Positions 45,551 through 53,385 of a DNA stretch of 64,000 bases are shown piece after piece (position 1 is the stretch's first letter; every line of letters begins with the position of its first letter). Made by a program: the position numbers and the translations under genes. Origin of the DNA: Pseudomonas abieticivorans (lineage in GTDB: Bacteria > Pseudomonadota > Gammaproteobacteria > Pseudomonadales > Pseudomonadaceae); NCBI RefSeq assembly GCF_023509015.1, contig NZ_CP094975.1, forward strand, positions 5,697,501-5,761,500, given 5' to 3'. The notes under the pieces are model-generated. The model was not told the origin of the DNA. It searched no databases and saw nothing but the letters and a program-made list of their open reading frames with translations.

Positions 45551-46387
45551 TCAGCGCGTGCTTAATTCAATCACTCGATCGCGACCACCCTCGGCCAACA
45601 AGTACTTGCCACCGCCCATGGGCAACAGTTCCTGGGGCGCACGCAGGTGCGACAGGATCACCTGCAACTTGCCGCTGTTGTCCAACAGCCACAACCGCGC
45701 CAAGTGCGTCTGGTCTTCGCTGATCCACAGCCCGCGCTCGTCGCACAGCAAAAAGGTCGGCTCTTTCAGCCCGCTCAGGTACACCGGGTCTTTACCGTCC
45801 TCGGTGAACTGGCGTACTTCACCGGCAGCCTTCACTGTGTAGAGCATCTTGCCGTCGGGGCAGGTTTCCACCGATTCCGATTCGCTGAGTGCGTCGCGCA
45901 GCACGGTCAGTTGCCCGCTGTCGCCGTCGTAACGCATCAGGCGGCCTTGGCCCTTGCGGTCTTCGATGGCGTACAGGCTGTTGCCCACCGCCTTTAAGCC
46001 CTGAACATGGTTGCCCATGAACAGCGGGGTGACGGTGCCGTTTTTCCACAATTGCACCGGCGAGTCGACGGCTTCCTGGCTGAACGCCAGGCCGCCCATG
46101 AACGCGGCCATGCCATCGGGCTTGGTCAGTTTTTCAATCAGTGGCGTGCGGCTGCCGTCGGGATTGAGCGCGACGATGCGGCCCTTGGCATTGCGCAACT
46201 CCTCGCTCACCAGCAAGCGCCCCTGGTCATCGATCCCAAGCGCTGCGGCCTTGGGAATGTCGCCATGGGCCAGGCGCACTTGCCAGCCGCTGGCCGCTTG
46301 AACCGGGTAGTAGTGCTGCCAGCCCAAAAAAACCAGGCCGCAGGCAACGGCGAGGGCGGGCAGGGCGAAAAGTGCTTTGAGATTCAT
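45551..46387 (-). CDS. Membrane-anchored beta-propeller-like protein (SMP-30/gluconolactonase-like)
   Basis: A 278-residue protein. Residues 5-25 form a TM or signal anchor (ALFALPALAVACGLVFLGW). The periplasmic part has repeated blade-like units, for example IDDQGRLLVSEELRN, LKAVGNSLYAIED and CDERGLWISEDQTH, which fit an SMP-30/NHL-type propeller. No catalytic metal set could be confirmed. It may sense or bind a ligand; its function is unknown. Confidence 0.7.
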   Translation of the reverse strand: MNLKALFALPALAVACGLVFLGWQHYYPVQAASGWQVRLAHGDIPKAAALGIDDQGRLLVSEELRNAKGRIVALNPDGSRTPLIEKLTKPDGMAAFMGGLAFSQEAVDSPVQLWKNGTVTPLFMGNHVQGLKAVGNSLYAIEDRKGQGRLMRYDGDSGQLTVLRDALSESESVETCPDGKMLYTVKAAGEVRQFTEDGKDPVYLSGLKEPTFLLCDERGLWISEDQTHLARLWLLDNSGKLQVILSHLRAPQELLPMGGGKYLLAEGGRDRVIELSTR

Positions 46388-46426
46388 CGGGTTATCCGAA
46401 CGGGAGTCAAGTCAGCGGCCACCTTA

Positions 46427-46745
46427 TCATTTGTGATCGGTACTGTGCCCCTCCTTGAACGCACTCGGGCTGACCCCCACCTGCTTGCGAAAGAACCGGC
46501 TGAAATAGCCCACGTCGGTGAACCCCAGTTCATGGGCGATCTGCTTGATGCTGAGCCCCGAATGCGCCAGTTCGCGCTTGGCTTGCAGCACCAGGCGCGC
46601 GTTCACCAACGCCATGGGGGTCATGCCCAGTTGCTCCTGGCACAGGCGGCCCAAGCCTACCTGGAGGCCACCATGCACTTGGTAATGGCGCAAGAAACGC
46701 GGATCGTGCGGCCGGTGCAGTTTGCCAGCCTCGATACACCATGGT
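46427..46745 (-). pseudogene. Remnant of an AraC-family regulator (C-terminal HTH only)
   Basis: The last approximately 75 codons encode a good AraC tail: LGRLCQEQLGMTPMALVNARL..., IKQIAHELGFTDVGYFSRFFRKQVGVSPSAF. Upstream of GLGRLCQ the frame shows only weak remains (DPRFLRHYQVHGG) and no effector domain or start codon that fits, so the N-terminal half is deleted. The same-strand frame continuing to 46945 overlaps the lipoprotein gene and is spurious. Confidence 0.75.
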
Positions 46746-46802
46746 GAGTGCCTAAGGCCGCCGGGGCTGGTAAAGTCAGCGCTTTTGCGCCGAGGGAAGA
46801 CC

Positions 46803-47159
46803 ATGAAGCGAGTGTTGGGGATGGGTGTGCTGGTAGCCGTGGCGCTGGCCGGGTGCACCGGGCAGAAGATGGACAGCACTCGCACGGCGGGGCCCGCCAA
46901 GACGTTCGACTCGCAGAAACCGGCGCAGAAAGTGGCGCAGTGCATCGAGTTCTACTGGAAGGATGAGGCGGTGTTCGGCGCCACCACCGACGCGTTCGTC
47001 AAGAACCTCAAGGACGGCAGCTTCACCGTCTACACCACCGACTCGGAATACTTTGCCGATGTGCGGCCGGTGGGGGCAGGGGCCCAAGCCCGCTATTACG
47101 TGATGGCGCCGGACAAGTTGGCCGATCGCCGGTTGGCGGCGGTGGCGTCCTGCCTTTGA
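46803..47159 (+). CDS. Small lipoprotein of unknown function
   Basis: A 118-residue protein; ATG 46803 follows GAGGGAAG. The signal peptide has a lipobox LAGC at residues 15-18, giving a lipidated Cys. The mature part contains EFYWKDEAVFGATTDAFVK and a short beta-rich YYVMAP segment, with one further Cys pair (CIE and SCL). It resembles small envelope lipoproteins common in Pseudomonas; a role cannot be assigned. Confidence 0.75.
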   Translation: MKRVLGMGVLVAVALAGCTGQKMDSTRTAGPAKTFDSQKPAQKVAQCIEFYWKDEAVFGATTDAFVKNLKDGSFTVYTTDSEYFADVRPVGAGAQARYYVMAPDKLADRRLAAVASCL

Positions 47160-47474
47160 TTTAACCACAACGCAAAGTCCTGGCCGTGGCCGCGAGGCTC
47201 ACGGTGGCAACCTGACGCCGGGCAATGCCCCGGTGGCGGCCTGCTGGCGGTGCTCGAACTGCCTCGGGGTCGCGACTGATACTTTTTTAGTATCGATGCT
47301 TATTTATTAAGAAATATTTATTTCCGGTGGGGTTAATTAAACTTTGCTTAACCCCTCGGGAAGTGAACTTGTCGGACAATGGCATAACTTTCCGTTAATC
47401 GAAGTTAATCAACATGGCGAACTTCAACGCAGGTTCGGTCGAACCCGTGACGCCAGTGTATTGAGGTCATTATC
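47160..47474. other. Non-coding gap with a GATACT/AGTATC hairpin
   Basis: Contains the perfect inverted repeat GATACT-ttttt-AGTATC at 47278-47294 and an AT-rich run (ATTTATTAAGAAATATTTATT in outline) at about 47300-47400 that probably includes the promoter of the DUF2790 gene. No gene was seen. The hairpin could be an operator or terminator. Confidence 0.5.
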
Positions 47475-47711
47475 ATGAAAAAGTTAATGCTGTTGGTGGC
47501 TGCCAGCCTGTCGATCATGGCCGGTGTGGCCGAGGCAGACGGTGCTGCGCCGTACAAGTACGGTGACAAGCTGGACATCGCCAAGGTGATCAACCTGTCG
47601 GACATCCCTAACGTGTGCAAAGTGGTGCCGGCGCAAATGACCTATGAAGATCATCAGGGCCAACGGCACACCGTTGAATATCAAGTGATGGGCAATGGCT
47701 GTTACGAATAA
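47475..47711 (+). CDS. DUF2790-family periplasmic protein
   Basis: A 78-residue protein with a signal peptide (MKKLMLLVAASLSIMAGVAEA) and the DUF2790 pattern YKYGDKLDIAKVINL...VCKVVPAQMTYEDHQG, with two Cys that can form a disulfide. The family is abundant in Pseudomonas and often stress- or metal-inducible; its function is unknown. It lies just upstream of a LysR gene on the same strand. Confidence 0.88.
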   Translation: MKKLMLLVAASLSIMAGVAEADGAAPYKYGDKLDIAKVINLSDIPNVCKVVPAQMTYEDHQGQRHTVEYQVMGNGCYE

Positions 47712-47775
47712 ACGTATCTCGCGCTATTTGCATTACACTGCAGGTGATCGCCCCCTCGCGCCGCCCGGACCTGCA

Positions 47776-48666
47776 ATGAACCTGCGCCAACTGCTGTATT
47801 TCAAGACCATCGTGGAATGCAACTCCATCTCGGCCGCCTCCGAAGTGCTGCACATCGCCCAGCCGCCGCTGAGCCAACACCTCAAGACCCTTGAGGCTGA
47901 CTACGGCTTGCAGCTGTTCGAGCGCAAGGGCCGCGGCCTGCTGGTGACCGAGGCCGGGCTACACCTGTACCGGCGCGCCTGTGAACTGTTGAATCTGGCC
48001 GATGAAATCGATGCCGATATGCGCTTTCGCGCCGAGGGCCTGGCCGGGCACGTGCGCATCGGCGCGGTGACCACCGGCCTGCTGCCGTTGGCCAAGGTGC
48101 TGGCCGAGCTGCGCCTGGCACTGCCCAAGGTGGTGTTTTCGATCGACCAGGGCGACCCCCGGCAATTGGAGGAGCGGGTGGCCACCCGTGAGCTGGATTT
48201 CGCGCTGACCCATTGGCCCGTCAATACCCCGGGGCTGCAGACATTGCCCTTGCTGGACCTGACGCTGGTAGCGGTGGAGAACGGCGCCGGGCCATTGGCC
48301 GGGCACTCCCATTGCCAGTTGGCCGAACTTGCCCAAGTCCCCTTGATCATGGTGCGTCGCCGGCAGGGCGAGGGCGTTTACGAACGCATCATCCAGGCCT
48401 TCGGCAGCCTTGGGGTGGCGCCGGTGATTGCCTTCGAGTGCACCGACATTACCGGTGCCCTGGCCTTGGCCGAAAGCGGCGCGGGGGTGGCGTTGTTGCC
48501 GGTGTGGCAGGGCCGCGAGCAGGCCGCGCCACTGCGGCGGGTGCCCATCAGCGACTTTGCCGGCCGCGAACAATTGGTGTTGATGTGGCAGGCTGATCGC
48601 CAGCCCGCACCGGCCGTGCACATGGCATTGAGTGCGTTGCAGGCCTTGGCGGTGCAGGGCGCTTAG
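47776..48666 (+). CDS. LysR-family transcriptional regulator
   Basis: A 296-residue protein with an N-terminal HTH (LRQLLYFKTIVECNSISAAS; recognition helix HIAQPPLSQHL). Residues 1-60 are clearly related to those of the regulator at 20775. The effector domain (residues 90 onward) has the usual two-lobe fold. No obvious target operon is adjacent apart from the DUF2790 gene. It ends convergently with the next LysR gene, overlapping by 4 bp. Confidence 0.88.
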   Translation: MNLRQLLYFKTIVECNSISAASEVLHIAQPPLSQHLKTLEADYGLQLFERKGRGLLVTEAGLHLYRRACELLNLADEIDADMRFRAEGLAGHVRIGAVTTGLLPLAKVLAELRLALPKVVFSIDQGDPRQLEERVATRELDFALTHWPVNTPGLQTLPLLDLTLVAVENGAGPLAGHSHCQLAELAQVPLIMVRRRQGEGVYERIIQAFGSLGVAPVIAFECTDITGALALAESGAGVALLPVWQGREQAAPLRRVPISDFAGREQLVLMWQADRQPAPAVHMALSALQALAVQGA

Positions 48667-49556
48667 CTGGGCGTCACTGCCAGGAAGGTGCGGGCTTCGG
48701 CAAAGCACTTTTCGGCGAGCACCGAGCGCGGTTCGGTGCGGCGCATGATCAGGCCCAGCGGCGCGATCACTTCGGCGTCGGGCAGTTGCAAAAAGGCCAA
48801 GTGTTCATTGAGGCTTTCAAGGCCGCTGTCCAGGGGCATCACCGCGCAGCACAGCCCGGCCTGCAAGGCCTGGACCAGTTGGAAGGTGGAGTCGCTTTCC
48901 AGCACCGGTTGCGGTGACAGGCCACGGCTGCGAAAGCTCAGGTCCACGGATTTGCGAAAATGCATGCCGTTGACGATCATCCCCAAGGGCAGTTGCGCTG
49001 CGTCTTCCCAACTGATGCCAGGCGCCTGGAAACTGAAGTGACGCTTGTCGTACAGCAGGCCAACGCGGGTCGAGGACAGCTCGATAAACTCGAAATAGGC
49101 AGGGTTGACCTGGTCCAGGTAGCACAGGCCCAGGTCAATCTGGTTGTTGGCCAGGCCTGCGAAAATGTCATCCGAGGTCAGCGTGCTTACCCGAAAGCGC
49201 AACTCGGGAAAGCGCTCGGCCAGGTTCTTGATGAACGTGGTGGTGTTGAAACTGCTCAGCGGTACCAGGCCCAGGCGCAAGTCACCGATCAACTGGCCAC
49301 GGCAGGCCGCAGCCTCGGCGTACAAGCCGTCATGGGCCGCGATCAGCGTGCGCGCCCAGGCCAGGACCCGTTCGCCGGCCTGGGTGAACCCCTCGAAGCG
49401 CTGGCCACGGTTGACCAGCACCACGTCCAGCTCGTCTTCCAGGTTGCGCAGGCGCATCGACAGGGTCGGCTGGGTGATGTTGCAGCGGGCCGCAGCCTGG
49501 CCAAAATGCCGGGTCTGGTCCAGGGCGATCAGGAACTTGAGCTGTTTGATGTCCAA
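48663..49556 (-). CDS. LysR-family regulator (OxyR-like subgroup)
   Basis: A 297-residue protein with MDIKQLKFLIALDQTRHFGQAA and recognition helix NITQPTLSMRLRNLE. The first 80 residues resemble the OxyR/CynR branch, but the paired redox Cys of OxyR are not apparent: a Cys pair occurs only as LCC in the effector domain. Its targets are unknown. It is transcribed towards the other LysR gene. Confidence 0.87.
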   Translation of the reverse strand: MDIKQLKFLIALDQTRHFGQAAARCNITQPTLSMRLRNLEDELDVVLVNRGQRFEGFTQAGERVLAWARTLIAAHDGLYAEAAACRGQLIGDLRLGLVPLSSFNTTTFIKNLAERFPELRFRVSTLTSDDIFAGLANNQIDLGLCYLDQVNPAYFEFIELSSTRVGLLYDKRHFSFQAPGISWEDAAQLPLGMIVNGMHFRKSVDLSFRSRGLSPQPVLESDSTFQLVQALQAGLCCAVMPLDSGLESLNEHLAFLQLPDAEVIAPLGLIMRRTEPRSVLAEKCFAEARTFLAVTPS

Positions 49557-49567
49557 AAGGCCAGGCC

Positions 49568-49798
49568 TCAGCGCTTGCCCATGGAGCGGCGGGTGCCGTT
49601 GGGCGCGCGGCCCGGGGTTTTGTCATGGCTGGACTTGCCGGCACCTGGGTGGGTGGGCTGGCCTTTTTTCAAGGCCTCGGCAAACGCCGCCGGCTTGAAT
49701 GGAAAGCTGAACGCGGGGATGGCCGGCTTGCTGTCCTGGCTGTCGCCGCTGGGTTGTTCAAGGGTCGGCTCGACAGGGGGGTGTTCACTGACAGACAT
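49568..49798 (-). CDS. Small hypothetical protein, Pro/Lys-rich C-terminus
   Basis: A 76-residue protein starting MSVSEHPPVEP. An acidic, Pro-rich start is followed by FSFPFKPAAFAEALKKGQPTHPG and a basic tail RAPNGTRRSMGKR. It has no signal peptide or TM. A longer in-frame frame extends into the REPIN array and was trimmed. It looks like a nucleic-acid-associated or ribosome-linked accessory protein, but that is a guess from composition. It lies 11 bp downstream of the LysR gene's start on the same strand. Confidence 0.6.
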   Translation of the reverse strand: MSVSEHPPVEPTLEQPSGDSQDSKPAIPAFSFPFKPAAFAEALKKGQPTHPGAGKSSHDKTPGRAPNGTRRSMGKR

Positions 49799-49865
49799 GC
49801 GGGGCTCCGGGGGTATTGCGCGATAGGCGTGGAAGCTGCGCAGTATATCAGGTAGACCGCGTTGT

Positions 49866-50625
49866 GTTGTTCGCGGATCAATCGGCACCCCGCAAGAGCG
49901 CCAACCCTGTAGCGGATTTATCCGCGAAAAGGACACTGCGGTTTGTCTGGAAGATCACCGGTGCATTCTTCGCGGATAAATCCGCTCCCACAGATTGATC
50001 GCGTTCCCTCTGTAGGAGCGGATTGATCCGCGAAAAGGCCGCCGCGGTTTGTCTGGAAGATCACCGGTGCATTCTTCGCGGATAAATCCGCTCCCACAGA
50101 TTGATCGCGTTCCCTCTGTAGGAGCGGATTGATCCGCGAAAAGGCCGCCGCGGTTTGTCTGGAAGATCACCGGTGCATTCTTCGCGGATAAATCCGCTCC
50201 CACAGATTGATCGCGTTCCCTCTGTAGGAGCGGATTTATCCGCGAAAAGGCCGCCGCGGTTTGTCTGGAAGATCATCGGTGCATTCTTCGCGGATGAATC
50301 CGCTCCCACAGATTGATCGCGTTCCCTCTGTAGGCGCGGATTTATCCGCGAAAAGGCCGCCGCGGTTTGTCTGGAAGATCACCGGTGCATTCTTCGCGGA
50401 TGAATCCGCTCCCACAGATTGATCGCGTTCCCTCTGTAGGCGCGGATTTATCCGCGAAAAGGCCGCCGCGGTTTGTCTGGAAGATCATCGGTGCATTCTT
50501 CGCGGATGAATCCGCTCCTACAGGCGATCGTATTCCCTCTGTAGGAGCGGATTTATCCGCGAAAAGGACACTGCGGTGTGTCAGGTAATTGGTGTCGGCG
50601 GCTTCGCGGATAAATCCGCTCCTAC
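49866..50625. repeat. Tandem REPIN array, about seven units of 103-106 bp
   Basis: REP starts fall at 49908, 50011, 50117, 50223, 50329, 50435 and 50540, giving periods of 103, 106, 106, 106, 106 and 105 bp. Each unit is GTAGGAGCGGATTNATCCGC, then a 25-30 bp linker (GGTTTGTCTGGAAGATCACC type), then the inverse TTCGCGGATNAATCCGCTCC and a short spacer GATTGATCGCGTTCCCTC. The central units are almost identical, while the outer ones diverge. The array separates the small hypothetical gene from the LysR gene, whose stop codon lies in its last REP. Confidence 0.95.
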
Positions 50626-51533
50626 GGATGTTGCGGCTGCCAGCGCCGCAGTATCTCGGCAAACGCCCGGGTCGCGTTCGACTGCGGGTGATCGGTGGGG
50701 GTGGTCAGCCCCACCGGCGCCTTGAGCAAGGGGCTGGCAAAGGGCAACGGCACCAGCAGCCCCAGGCGCAGGTCCAGGTTCACCAGCCCGCGCTGCACGA
50801 ACCACACCGCCTGGTGATCGTGGGTAAACACCCGTGAGAAGGTCTCGCTCAAAGACTCGACGATGCGAAACCCGGCGCCGGCGCCGCTGGCCAGCAAGAA
50901 GTTGTCGACGGTGATGCGCACCAGCGTCCCCGGTGGCGAGGCCAGCAAGGTGTAGGGCCGCAGGTCGTCCAGTTCCAGCTGTTCGCGGCCGGCCAACGGG
51001 TGGTCGCGGTGCACCACCAGCACCAGGTCTTCCTCATACAGTGCCTCGAAGCTCACCCCCAGCATGTCGCGGCCGATCAGCCGGCCGACGATCAGGTCAA
51101 GGTCGTGGGTGCGCAGTTTGGCCACCAGGTATTCGTACACGCCCGACAACACCTGGATTTGCACCTCGGGGTGGCGCGCCTGCATCAATGCCACGGCGGG
51201 CGCCAGCATGTAGCCGGCGGCTGTGGGCAGGGCGCCGATGCGCAGTACCTCCGGCTGGCCGGGGGCGCTGTGGGCCAGGGTCAGGGCCTGGTTGAAACTG
51301 CTCATGGCCTGCGCGGCGTGCGTCTGGAAAGCCTCGCCGGCCTGGGTCAGGCGCATGCCGCGACGGCCGCGCTCCACCAGGCGCTGGCCCAGTTCGTCTT
51401 CCAGCTCCTTGAGGCTTTTGGACACCGCCGACAAAGTGATATGCAGCATTTGCGCAGCCTTTTGCAGGCTGCCGTGCTGCACCACCGCCAAAAACACCCG
51501 CAAGTGACGCAGGTTGATGGTCGACAGGCTCAT
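50622..51533 (-). CDS. LysR-family regulator with REP-derived stop codon
   Basis: A 303-residue protein starting MSLSTINLRHLRVFLAVV with recognition helix HITLSAVSKSLKELE. The GbpR/PcaQ-like effector domain has HPEVQIQVLSGVYEYLVAKLRTHDLDLIVGRLIG. Its last codons are followed directly by the TAG of GTAGGAG, the start of a REP, so the repeat supplies the stop codon. It is divergent from the isomerase-SDR-transporter operon, which it probably controls. Confidence 0.88.
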   Translation of the reverse strand: MSLSTINLRHLRVFLAVVQHGSLQKAAQMLHITLSAVSKSLKELEDELGQRLVERGRRGMRLTQAGEAFQTHAAQAMSSFNQALTLAHSAPGQPEVLRIGALPTAAGYMLAPAVALMQARHPEVQIQVLSGVYEYLVAKLRTHDLDLIVGRLIGRDMLGVSFEALYEEDLVLVVHRDHPLAGREQLELDDLRPYTLLASPPGTLVRITVDNFLLASGAGAGFRIVESLSETFSRVFTHDHQAVWFVQRGLVNLDLRLGLLVPLPFASPLLKAPVGLTTPTDHPQSNATRAFAEILRRWQPQHP

Positions 51534-51552
51534 GGAGCGTTCTCTTTTTATT

Positions 51553-51616
51553 GGTTGAGCTGTAGGTTGATCAATGCGGGAATATAACTCAATTTTATCA
51601 ACCACGGGGTTGAGCT
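51553..51616. promoter_or_regulatory. Divergent operator candidate between LysR gene and isomerase operon
   Basis: Contains the inverted repeat GGTTGAT (51565-51571)/ATCAACC (51597-51603), the palindrome TTGATCAA (51567-51574), and two direct GGTTGAGC copies (51553 and about 51609). The TATAACTC stretch within could be a -10. Repeats of this density between divergent LysR and target genes typically form the regulator's site. Confidence 0.6.
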
Positions 51617-51654
51617 AGCATGGGCTCATTCATAAAAACAACAGAGGTAGCGCC

Positions 51655-52563
51655 ATGCCCCTTCGCCCGGATGCATCGCCCCCTACACCGCGCCTGGGCC
51701 TGTCCAGTGCATCCACGCCGAGCCTGAGCCCGGAAGCCCTGATCGAGCAATTGGTGGAGCAGGGTTACCAAGGCGTCGAATGGCGCGTGGCCGACGTCAG
51801 CGCGCTCGACCCCTCGCGCCCCTGGGACGCCAAGCACAACAACCGCTGCACCGTGGCGCCAACCACTGAGGCGGTCAGCCGCATTGCCCGTCGCTGCCAG
51901 GACGCTGGCCTGAGCATTTTTGGCCTCAGCCCCTACCTGGCCGTCGGCGACCTGGCTTACGCCAACCAGTTGCTCAGCCTTGCGGCCATCGCCGGGCAAG
52001 CGCGCCTGCGCCTGTGGGCGCCGGCCTATGAAGGCGAGCGCTACAGCGTAGGCTACGAGCGTTTTCGTCACTTCCTTGACCACCTGCTGCCCCAGGCCCA
52101 GGCGCTCGGCGTGCAACTGGCCCTGGAAGTGCACCAACGCACCATCTGCTCAAGCCCTGCGCTGGCGATGCGCGTGGCGCAGCACTACCCGGCGCAGGCG
52201 CTGGGGATCATCTACGACCTGGGCAACCTGGCCATCGAAGGCCGCGAAGACGTGCAATTGTCCTTGGACCTGATGGGCCCGCACCTGGCCCACGTGCAGG
52301 TCAAGAACGTCGCCTACGCCCCGCGCGGCGACGGCCTGGGCTGGACCTGGGACTGGTGCCCGCCCGATGAGGGCTTCCTGCCGCTGCGGGCCATGCTGGC
52401 AACCTTGCAGCACAATCAATTCAACGACTGGGTCAGCGTCGAAGACTTCGACAGCCGCTACCCCGACCGCCAGAAAATCGCCCGCAACCGCGCCCTGATG
52501 CACGATTACCTGAACCTGCCGCTTGGCACCCCTTGCACTGAAACCGAGGTGACCACCCGATGA
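51655..52563 (+). CDS. Sugar phosphate isomerase/epimerase-like TIM-barrel protein
   Basis: A 302-residue protein of the AP-endonuclease-2/xylose-isomerase-like fold. Likely metal ligands lie in LALEVHQRTICSS (Glu and His), IIYDLGNL (Asp), HVQVKNV (His) and WVSVEDFDSR (Glu). Members isomerise or epimerise keto-sugars or act as hydroxypyruvate or dehydroshikimate enzymes. Grouped with an SDR and an MHS transporter, it likely belongs to a sugar-acid or polyol pathway. Its stop overlaps the SDR start (ATGA). Confidence 0.85.
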   Translation: MPLRPDASPPTPRLGLSSASTPSLSPEALIEQLVEQGYQGVEWRVADVSALDPSRPWDAKHNNRCTVAPTTEAVSRIARRCQDAGLSIFGLSPYLAVGDLAYANQLLSLAAIAGQARLRLWAPAYEGERYSVGYERFRHFLDHLLPQAQALGVQLALEVHQRTICSSPALAMRVAQHYPAQALGIIYDLGNLAIEGREDVQLSLDLMGPHLAHVQVKNVAYAPRGDGLGWTWDWCPPDEGFLPLRAMLATLQHNQFNDWVSVEDFDSRYPDRQKIARNRALMHDYLNLPLGTPCTETEVTTR

Positions 52564-53339
52564 ACCCAACAGTAACTGTACGTCCCGTAGCCCTGGTGAC
52601 GGGCGCTGCCGGCGTGCTGGGCCGGGCGATCTGCGAACGCCTGTGCCGTGACGGCATGCACCTGGTGCTGGCCGACCTGAACCTGGCCGCGGCCCAAGCC
52701 GTGGCGGATAACCTGGACCGGGCAGACGGGCAGGGCGCCTTGGCGCTGCAGGTGGACATGGGCGACAACGCGTCCATCGCAGCCTTGGTCGAGCAGGCCG
52801 GTGGGCACTATGGCCGGATCGACGTGGTGGTCAACAACGCGGCTGTCAACCATCGCGGTTCCCTCGCCGATTTCGACCCGGCGCTGTGGGACCACATGAT
52901 GGCGGTCAACCTGCGTGGGCCGGCGGTGCTGTGCCAACAGGTGCTGCCGTACTGGAAGGCGCAGATGAGCGGGCGGGTGATCAACATGGTCTCGCGTTGC
53001 TGGGTAGCGGGCGGGCCACCGGCCTACGTCGCCTGCAAGGCCGGGCTGGTGGGCCTGACCCGTTCGTTGGCGCGGGAGTTGGCACCCTACAACGTCACGG
53101 CCAACGCCGTGGCCCCGGGCATGCTGCCGTCGGCGTTTACCCAGGACGGCCGCGATGAGGCAGCCTTCGAACGCATGGCCGAAGGCGCGGTGCGGGTCAC
53201 GCCGCTGGGCCGTTTGACCACGCCGCAAGACGTGGCCAATACCACCGCGTTCCTGGCCTCTGGCGATTCTGCGTTCGTCACCGCCGAGGTCATTCACGTG
53301 TGCGGCGGCAGCCAGTTGGCACCGTTCGGCAACCTCTGA
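52560..53339 (+). CDS. Short-chain dehydrogenase/reductase
   Basis: A 259-residue SDR: TGAAGVLGRAICERL for the cofactor, NNAAVNHRG, INMVSRCWVAGG with the catalytic Ser, and the CKAGLVGLTR region. The tyrosine of the usual YxxxK falls in PPAYVACKAG. The acidic residue LADLNL after the second strand suggests NAD rather than NADP. It is translationally coupled to the isomerase and probably oxidises the same sugar-derived substrate. Confidence 0.9.
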   Translation: MNPTVTVRPVALVTGAAGVLGRAICERLCRDGMHLVLADLNLAAAQAVADNLDRADGQGALALQVDMGDNASIAALVEQAGGHYGRIDVVVNNAAVNHRGSLADFDPALWDHMMAVNLRGPAVLCQQVLPYWKAQMSGRVINMVSRCWVAGGPPAYVACKAGLVGLTRSLARELAPYNVTANAVAPGMLPSAFTQDGRDEAAFERMAEGAVRVTPLGRLTTPQDVANTTAFLASGDSAFVTAEVIHVCGGSQLAPFGNL

Positions 53340-53385
53340 ACGCACCAGTGATTTACAACCCTTACAACGACAACAAAGGTTGATC

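Noticed and set aside
49866..50625. Regular repeats suggesting a CRISPR array
   Set aside because: Units are made of paired inverted REP elements with conserved linkers rather than short direct repeats with unique spacers, and no cas gene is present.
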